Of a stretch of DNA of 36,757 bases, positions 32,329 through 36,757 are shown one piece after another. The stretch covers positions 1-36,757 of the forward strand of contig DXEG01000062.1 in assembly GCA_019115125.1 (NCBI GenBank), written 5' to 3'. The notes beneath the pieces were generated by a model that did no database searches, had not been told where the DNA came from, and saw only the letters and a program-made list of their open reading frames with translations. Position 1 is the first letter of the stretch. Each line of letters opens with the position of its first letter. The position numbers were made by a program, and so were the translations under genes. This DNA comes from Candidatus Blautia faecipullorum (GTDB taxonomy: Bacteria > Bacillota > Clostridia > Lachnospirales > Lachnospiraceae).

Positions 32329-33381
32329 TTATTTAATTGAAAAACGGTAAACAGTTTCTGAATGATAACGCTCTCCTTTATTCAATACCGGGGAATGGAA
32401 GCCAGGAACATTCACCGCGTTGGGCTCCACCTGGGTCTCCAGGCAAAAGCCGTCCCGTTTGCCGTAAACATGTCCGTTCTTGCCTTTTTCATTTTCCACA
32501 AAATTCCCCGCATAAAACTGCACGCAGGGGCAGTCTGTGAGAACCGTCATTTCGATTCCCGTTTTTTCTGATCTGGCGCGGGCGATTTCCCTGACCTCCG
32601 CCCCATCGCAGCCGTCGGTCACATAATTGTGGTCAAATCCTCCCGTATATTTCAACTGCTGAAAATCAGCCCCGATATCCTGTCCAATGGTCTTTTCCAC
32701 ACGAAAATCCATGGGAGTTCCCTCCACCGGAACATTCTCTCCCAACGGAATGGAATCCTCTCTCACCGGAGTGTAGGACTGTGCGCGAATCGTCAGATAC
32801 TGGTCAAGAACATTTCCGCTTCCCTCGCCCGCAAGATTGAAATAAGAATGATTCGTCATATTGGCGACCGTCGTTTTGTCGCTGACACCCTCGTAAATGA
32901 TCCTGACAGCGTTGTCCTCTGTAAATTCATATGTAACTGAAACAGAAAATTCCCCCGGGAATCCATTCTCCCCGTCAGGACTGATCCTGGAGAAGGTAAC
33001 GCTGTTTTTTTCCTGCGAAATCCTTTCCGCCTTCCACATTTTTTTCTCAAATCCGTCCGGCCCGCTGTGGAGATTGTTCTCCCCTTCATTTTTCGCAAGA
33101 ACGACTTCTTTTCCATCCAGAACAAAACGTCCGCCTTCGATGCGGTTTCCGCTTCTTCCGATCACCGCGCCGAAGAAGCATCCGTTGGTCAGATATCCCT
33201 CCGCCGTATCATACCCCAGCACAACGTCCGTCAGCCTGCCCTCCCGGTCCGGCACACAAAGCTTTGTCAGCAGCGCGCCGTACTGGAGAACCTCCGCGAA
33301 GGCTCCTGATCCATTTTCCAGATGAAAGCATCTGACTTCCTCACCGGACGGCAGTTTGTCAAAAATTTTTTCTGTTACCAT
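32329..33381 (-). CDS. galM: Aldose 1-epimerase (galactose mutarotase)
   Basis: GalM interconverts alpha- and beta-anomers of hexoses. The 350-residue frame begins at ATG 33381, seven bases after GGGAGG; a longer frame to 33396 has its ATG inside that site. Landmarks are IGRSGNRIEGGRF, ENNLHSGPDGFEKKMW, NHSYFNLAGEGSG with the catalytic His, GGFDHNYV and FCLETQVEPNAVNVP with the catalytic Glu. No other galactose gene is nearby. It follows a bidirectional terminator of the probable 6S RNA, and the SpoIID-like gene begins 45 bases after its stop. Confidence 0.95.
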   Translation of the reverse strand: MVTEKIFDKLPSGEEVRCFHLENGSGAFAEVLQYGALLTKLCVPDREGRLTDVVLGYDTAEGYLTNGCFFGAVIGRSGNRIEGGRFVLDGKEVVLAKNEGENNLHSGPDGFEKKMWKAERISQEKNSVTFSRISPDGENGFPGEFSVSVTYEFTEDNAVRIIYEGVSDKTTVANMTNHSYFNLAGEGSGNVLDQYLTIRAQSYTPVREDSIPLGENVPVEGTPMDFRVEKTIGQDIGADFQQLKYTGGFDHNYVTDGCDGAEVREIARARSEKTGIEMTVLTDCPCVQFYAGNFVENEKGKNGHVYGKRDGFCLETQVEPNAVNVPGFHSPVLNKGERYHSETVYRFSIK

Positions 33382-33413
33382 GTTTTTCCCTCCCATTACT
33401 GGCTTCTGCCTTC

Positions 33414-33629
33414 AAAAAAAGAGCCATGGATATGGCTCGTTTTTTTCTTTCTGTCCCAGGATGCCGTTCCCTCCCATTTGACGCCTAGCCGCAGCTAGGT
33501 GGGTATCCTCAACAAATGATCTGCCTACCACGACGAGAGGTCTGACATCACATTTGAGATGTTGGATTCCCTATTGATCAATGTAGGTTCAAAATATGAA
33601 GGGGCCTCGCACATCCCAGGATTTTTGCT
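33414..33629 (-). ncRNA. ssrS: Probable 6S RNA
   Basis: A minus-strand transcript of about 215 bases runs from near 33629 to a strong terminator at 33414-33438 (GAGCCAT-ATCC-ATGGCTC plus seven T). The 5' part (UCCUGGGAUGUGCGAGG) and the 3' part (GGCAUCCUGGGAC) can pair into the closing stem. They match the layout of E. coli 6S RNA, where GAGAUGUUCGC pairs with GGCAUCUC. The middle can form a long interrupted hairpin with a large central bubble. 6S RNA sequesters the sigma-A holoenzyme. No ORF of sense length is found. It lies between thrC and galM. Confidence 0.7.
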
Positions 33630-33635
33630 ACTTTT

Positions 33636-33664
33636 ATTGTACTCTATTATATGCTCTTTTTCAA
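33636..33664 (-). promoter_or_regulatory. Promoter of the probable 6S RNA
   Basis: On the minus strand TTGAAA (33659-33664), a 17-base spacer and TACAAT (33636-33641) predict transcription from near 33629, matching the left arm of the closing stem. A TATAAT hexamer within the spacer is a less well-placed alternative. The stop of thrC lies 25 bases upstream. Confidence 0.65.
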
Positions 33665-33688
33665 CATATTATTCAAATATATTTCACT

Positions 33689-35182
33689 TTAGCTTATGAT
33701 TCCAAGAATTTTTCTGACTGTATCCGGCATTTCAGACGCCTCCACCACCGTATCATGGAGAACAGGCGCCGTGCGGATTTCCTCAACAGCCTTCGGAACA
33801 CTGATGCCGGAAAGCGCTGAAAGAGCGTCCGCGAGGGCAAAATCGTCCAATCCCTCATAACGGTCAGAAACCGCGTCCATTACGCTTCTTGTAAATTTAT
33901 ATGGGCTCGCGGTGGAAGCTATGACTGTAACTGTGGAATCCTCTGTATCCCGGAGATACTTCTGATAAACTCCTGCCGCGACAGCCGTATGGGGATCGAT
34001 CACATAGCCCGCGCCGTAGTAGGTAGCGCTGATGGCTTCTCTCGTCTCTCCCTCGCTGCAGAAATTGCCGTAAAAGTCCGCAAGTCCTTCTTTCATTTCG
34101 TCCGTGATCGTATACTCTCCGCCCCGGCTCAGAGCCTTCATAAGCTCCGTGCATTTCTCCGCGCTTTCCCCTGTCAGACGGTAGATCAGCCGTTCAAGAT
34201 TGCTGGAGATCAGGATATCCATAGACGGAGAGGATGTCAGGATAAACTCTCTCTTTCTGTCGTAGGTGCCCGTACGGAAGAAATCAAACAGCACTTTATT
34301 TTCATTGGAGGCGCAGATCAGCTTATTTACAGGCAGTCCCATCAGCTTCGCGTAATAGGCGGCCAGAATATTTCCGAAGTTTCCGGTGGGAACCACTACG
34401 TTGATCTTCTGCCCCGGTTCGATCTCCCCGGATTTCATCAACTGACCGTATGCGTACACGTAATAGACGATCTGAGGTACAAGACGTCCGATATTGATGG
34501 AATTCGCTGACGAGAACTGATATCCGGCCTCACCCAGCTCTTTTGCCATTTCTCTGTCGTTAAATATATTTTTGACAGCAGTCTGAGCGTCGTCAAAATT
34601 CCCCGTAATGCCGACCACATAGGTATTGCCGCCCTTCTGGGTTACCATCTGCTTCTCCTGGATAGGACTTACTCCGTGCTTCGGATAAAACACGATGATC
34701 CTGGTACCGGGCACATCCGCAAATCCGGCCAGGGCGGCCTTCCCTGTATCTCCCGAGGTAGCGGTAAGGATCACGATCTCATTTTCAATGTGGTTCTTTT
34801 TCGCCGCCGCAGTCATAAGATGCGGCAGAATGGAAAGAGCCATATCCTTAAACGCGATGGTGGCTCCATGAAAGAGCTCCAGAAAATAAACACCGTCCGC
34901 TTTGTGAAGAGGCGCGATCTCCTCCGTGTCGAACTTGGAGTCGTATGCCCTGGCAATACAGTTTTTCAGCTCTTCCTCTGTAAAATCTGTCAGGAAGCGG
35001 CTCATCACCTCATAAGCGGTTTCCTGATACGTCATCTCCTTCAGCCTTTCCAGAGGAATGTCCAAACCGGGAACAGCGGTGGGCACAAACAGACCTCCGT
35101 CCTCTGAAAGTCCCTTCAAAATCGCCTGGGACGCCGTCACCGTCTCTCCGTTCCCTCTTGTGCTTTTATATAATACCTGCAT
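33689..35182 (-). CDS. thrC: Threonine synthase
   Basis: This 497-residue PLP enzyme converts O-phosphohomoserine to threonine. The PLP Lys is Lys112 in FHGATIAFKDMALS. LTATSGDTGKAALAGF binds the phosphate, and NSINIGRLVPQIVYY follows. The length and the N-terminal MQVLYKSTRGNGETV fit the long bacterial form. No other threonine-pathway gene is in the window. The ATG at 35182 follows AGGAG at four bases, a short spacing. An extended -10 promoter (TGT-TACAAT, 35240-35245) lies 58 bases upstream. Confidence 0.96.
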   Translation of the reverse strand: MQVLYKSTRGNGETVTASQAILKGLSEDGGLFVPTAVPGLDIPLERLKEMTYQETAYEVMSRFLTDFTEEELKNCIARAYDSKFDTEEIAPLHKADGVYFLELFHGATIAFKDMALSILPHLMTAAAKKNHIENEIVILTATSGDTGKAALAGFADVPGTRIIVFYPKHGVSPIQEKQMVTQKGGNTYVVGITGNFDDAQTAVKNIFNDREMAKELGEAGYQFSSANSINIGRLVPQIVYYVYAYGQLMKSGEIEPGQKINVVVPTGNFGNILAAYYAKLMGLPVNKLICASNENKVLFDFFRTGTYDRKREFILTSSPSMDILISSNLERLIYRLTGESAEKCTELMKALSRGGEYTITDEMKEGLADFYGNFCSEGETREAISATYYGAGYVIDPHTAVAAGVYQKYLRDTEDSTVTVIASTASPYKFTRSVMDAVSDRYEGLDDFALADALSALSGISVPKAVEEIRTAPVLHDTVVEASEMPDTVRKILGIIS

Positions 35183-35239
35183 ATTGCTCCTGCCTTTCTC
35201 AGCTTCTACTCATCTGGTTTTCATCATTTTCTCTGCAAC

Positions 35240-35248
35240 ATTGTAACA
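35240..35248 (-). promoter_or_regulatory. Possible extended -10 promoter of thrC
   Basis: On the minus strand TGT-TACAAT lies between the sleB-type gene terminator and thrC. A -35 is poor (TGGAAT at 17 bases). Transcription would start about 50 bases before the ATG. Confidence 0.45.
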
Positions 35249-35280
35249 TGTTCTTTTCCAAAATTCCATAAAAAAATCAG

Positions 35281-35308
35281 AAAACCCTGCGGAAGAGCAT
35301 CCGCAGGG
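35281..35308 (-). terminator. Terminator of the SleB-type hydrolase gene
   Basis: CCCTGCGGA (35285-35293) pairs with TCCGCAGGG (35300-35308) around a 6-base loop. On the minus strand TTTTCTGATTTTTTT follows, making a strong intrinsic terminator 19 bases past the stop codon. Confidence 0.9.
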
Positions 35309-35326
35309 CTGGTTATCTGTCTGTTT

Positions 35327-36250
35327 TTATGATCTCTGTGAAGTATCTGTCTTTACCATCTGGACAAGCTGAGTATCCTCTCCGGAGGCTGTCTCAGAAT
35401 CTTTGCTTTCCTCAGAAACCTCGTCAGGATAAGTGTAAAATTCATGAACGCCGTATTTGAAAAGCCTTGTCAGATCCTTTTCAAACCAGGCTATATTATG
35501 CTTCTCAGCGGCAGATTTCTGAATAAAGAACAGCGCGCCTTCGGAGTAATCCGTCCCCTCCAGAGCCTGTCTGACTGCCTTTTTTGTCTCTTCGGAAACG
35601 GTCACCTCACTGATCCTGCCGTCAGCCACAGGAGAAAACTGCGGCACTCCGTTGTCATATTCCCAGATCACCTCAGAAACCGTATCCGGAAATTCCGGAT
35701 GCTTTACGCGGTTCATGATCACGTTGGCAACAAGAACCCGGCCCTTAATATCTTCTGTACCTGCCTCAGCTTCCACTATGTGCAGAAGATTCTCATAATC
35801 CTCGTCGGACATCATCGTGGCTGAGGAAGCCATGGAAATGGCTCTGGAATCAAAACTATCCACTGCGGCGCCCATCGACTCGCTGACATTCAGCTCCTCG
35901 GCGCTCCTGCCGACCGTCTGCACCCGCTGCCCTACCATTACATGCTCGCAGGAGGTACCGATACGGTAAATGGAAGCTCCTTCCTCCGGAGCGGAGCTGA
36001 CGCCGGTAGCTACGCCGGCAATTCCGCTGGGAAGGTCGTACTCTACCCTGGTGGAAGCCACAGTCTCTGTCTCAGAAGCAGCATATACCTCATTTCTCTT
36101 TTCACTGTCCGCGATCCTGCAGCCCGCGGAAACGGCAAGCACCGTAAGAGCGCAGACACTGAGGGACAGGAATCTGTGAATAGAGGGATTCCCTGTACTT
36201 TTTATTTTTCTGATGGTTTTGCGTTTTTCTGATACATTCTTGTTCTTCAT
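35327..36250 (-). CDS. SleB/CwlJ-type cell wall hydrolase, exported
   Basis: This 307-residue protein has a basic N-terminus and a signal or anchor segment (about 26-43, FLSLSVCALTVLAVSAG) ending before Cys44; the lipobox is imperfect, so lipoprotein status is unsure. The Hydrolase_2 domain (about 150-270) shows LLHIVEAEAGTEDIKGRV with the catalytic Glu, ANVIMNRVKHPEFPDTV and VIWEYDNGVPQFSPV. Family members are spore-cortex lytic enzymes or vegetative wall hydrolases. The Ser/Glu-rich tail is low complexity. The gene is monocistronic, under a perfect sigma-A promoter, which argues for vegetative rather than forespore-only expression. Confidence 0.9.
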   Translation of the reverse strand: MKNKNVSEKRKTIRKIKSTGNPSIHRFLSLSVCALTVLAVSAGCRIADSEKRNEVYAASETETVASTRVEYDLPSGIAGVATGVSSAPEEGASIYRIGTSCEHVMVGQRVQTVGRSAEELNVSESMGAAVDSFDSRAISMASSATMMSDEDYENLLHIVEAEAGTEDIKGRVLVANVIMNRVKHPEFPDTVSEVIWEYDNGVPQFSPVADGRISEVTVSEETKKAVRQALEGTDYSEGALFFIQKSAAEKHNIAWFEKDLTRLFKYGVHEFYTYPDEVSEESKDSETASGEDTQLVQMVKTDTSQRS

Positions 36251-36322
36251 AACATTAAATTCCTTGCATTTTTATTATGTCATTCTTATTGCTTTTGTAA
36301 CATTTTCGTAATGCATAAGAAA

Positions 36323-36351
36323 ATTATATTTAATAAACGTAGATATGTCAA
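36323..36351 (-). promoter_or_regulatory. Perfect consensus sigma-A promoter of the cell wall hydrolase gene
   Basis: On the minus strand TTGACA (36346-36351), a 17-base spacer and TATAAT (36323-36328) match the sigma-A consensus at all twelve positions. The leader is about 65 bases long and AAGGAA precedes the ATG at 36250. Confidence 0.85.
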
Positions 36352-36757
36352 GCAATTTTTTCCCAGGTTGTACATTCTTACCATTTTTTTGACATAAAAC
36401 GCAGAAATCCGGGGAAATTTTAACAAATACAGCTCCAAAAAGCTGCCCTGAGGCTGAACACATCATACTTTTTCTCTGAAAGTATTTCTCTTTCCTGTGG
36501 AAATACACAGAAAATCCTATTCAGTAATCCCCTTCAATAAAATCTCCCCGGATATATATCCATCTTTATACTGATATCTGTATTATATTCGTCCCGGTCT
36601 GTTCCGTCAAGCAGTTTCTGTGCGCCACAGCGGTAAAGAATAAAATATTAAAATCAATTGTTTCTCATCCTGATTTTGTATTTGTGTGATATAAAACACA
36701 TATACAACAAAATCCAGATGAGTTATCCACATTCCATGAGTATGGTTCACCCATCCT
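36352..36757. other. Gene-free A+T-rich edge with a 59-base imperfect palindrome
   Basis: No coding frame is supported in this stretch. CTCATC (36664-36669) pairs with GATGAG (36717-36722), ATTTTGT (36673-36679) with ACAAAAT (36707-36713), and TGTGT (36683-36687) with ACACA (36696-36700), forming a nested imperfect inverted repeat. One perfect DnaA-box sequence, TTATCCACA, follows at 36723-36731. A short minus-strand frame (36275-36508) overlaps the promoter and has no coding features. Confidence 0.6.

Noticed and set aside
36275..36508. 77-codon minus-strand frame upstream of the cell wall hydrolase
   Set aside because: It overlaps the perfect sigma-A promoter and leader, has no ribosome-binding site of note and no recognisable family features.
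36723..36731. Chromosomal replication origin
   Set aside because: Only one perfect DnaA box was found, without dnaA, dnaN or a cluster of boxes.

Overview
The window looks like chromosomal DNA of an acetogenic Gram-positive Clostridia, most likely a Lachnospiraceae member (Blautia-like). This is inferred from the Wood-Ljungdahl genes, the T-box leader, the consensus sigma-A promoters with purine-rich Shine-Dalgarno sites, and sporulation-type cell-wall hydrolases. The species cannot be fixed from the sequence alone. I saw no insertion sequence, prophage, CRISPR array or tRNA.

Region 1 (1-10190, all minus strand) is a carbonyl-branch Wood-Ljungdahl operon. In transcription order it encodes a small His/Cys-rich protein, a CooT-like nickel protein, a CooC-type ATPase, the CO dehydrogenase AcsA/CooS, a second CooC ATPase, two tandem acetyl-CoA synthases (AcsB), the corrinoid protein small subunit AcsD, and the start of the large subunit AcsC, which runs off the left edge. 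Metal-insertion factors thus precede the nickel enzymes they would serve. The two AcsB copies are about 90% identical in the catalytic part but only about half identical in the N-terminal domain, and a three-unit palindromic repeat array lies between them. A structured leader with an intrinsic terminator sits before acsA.

Region 2 (10443-18648) holds an aldo/keto reductase on the plus strand, a minus-strand housekeeping operon (radical SAM DUF512 protein, der, plsY, gpsA), a divergent prs-type PRPP synthetase on the plus strand, and then the minus-strand genes pgeF and yraN.

Region 3 (18753-22358) continues on the minus strand with rplS, lepB, ylqF (rbgA), rnhB, yraN and pgeF, the common Firmicute order, plus a ZIP-family metal transporter upstream.

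Region 4 (22588-25334) is a self-contained two-gene operon for an ion-driven motor pair. A MotA/TolQ/ExbB-like channel protein with a long cytoplasmic coiled-coil tail is followed by a MotB/OmpA-like peptidoglycan-binding partner. The pair resembles ZorA/ZorB of the Zorya antiphage systems, but no ZorC, ZorD or ZorE effector is adjacent.

Region 5 (25422-36757) carries pheS-pheT under a T-box leader, with a histidine phosphatase fused into the operon end, then a YihY/BrkB membrane protein, a SpoIID-like amidase activator or hydrolase, galM, a probable 6S RNA, thrC and a SleB/CwlJ-type cell-wall hydrolase with a perfect sigma-A promoter. About 400 bases at the right edge carry no gene that I can support.
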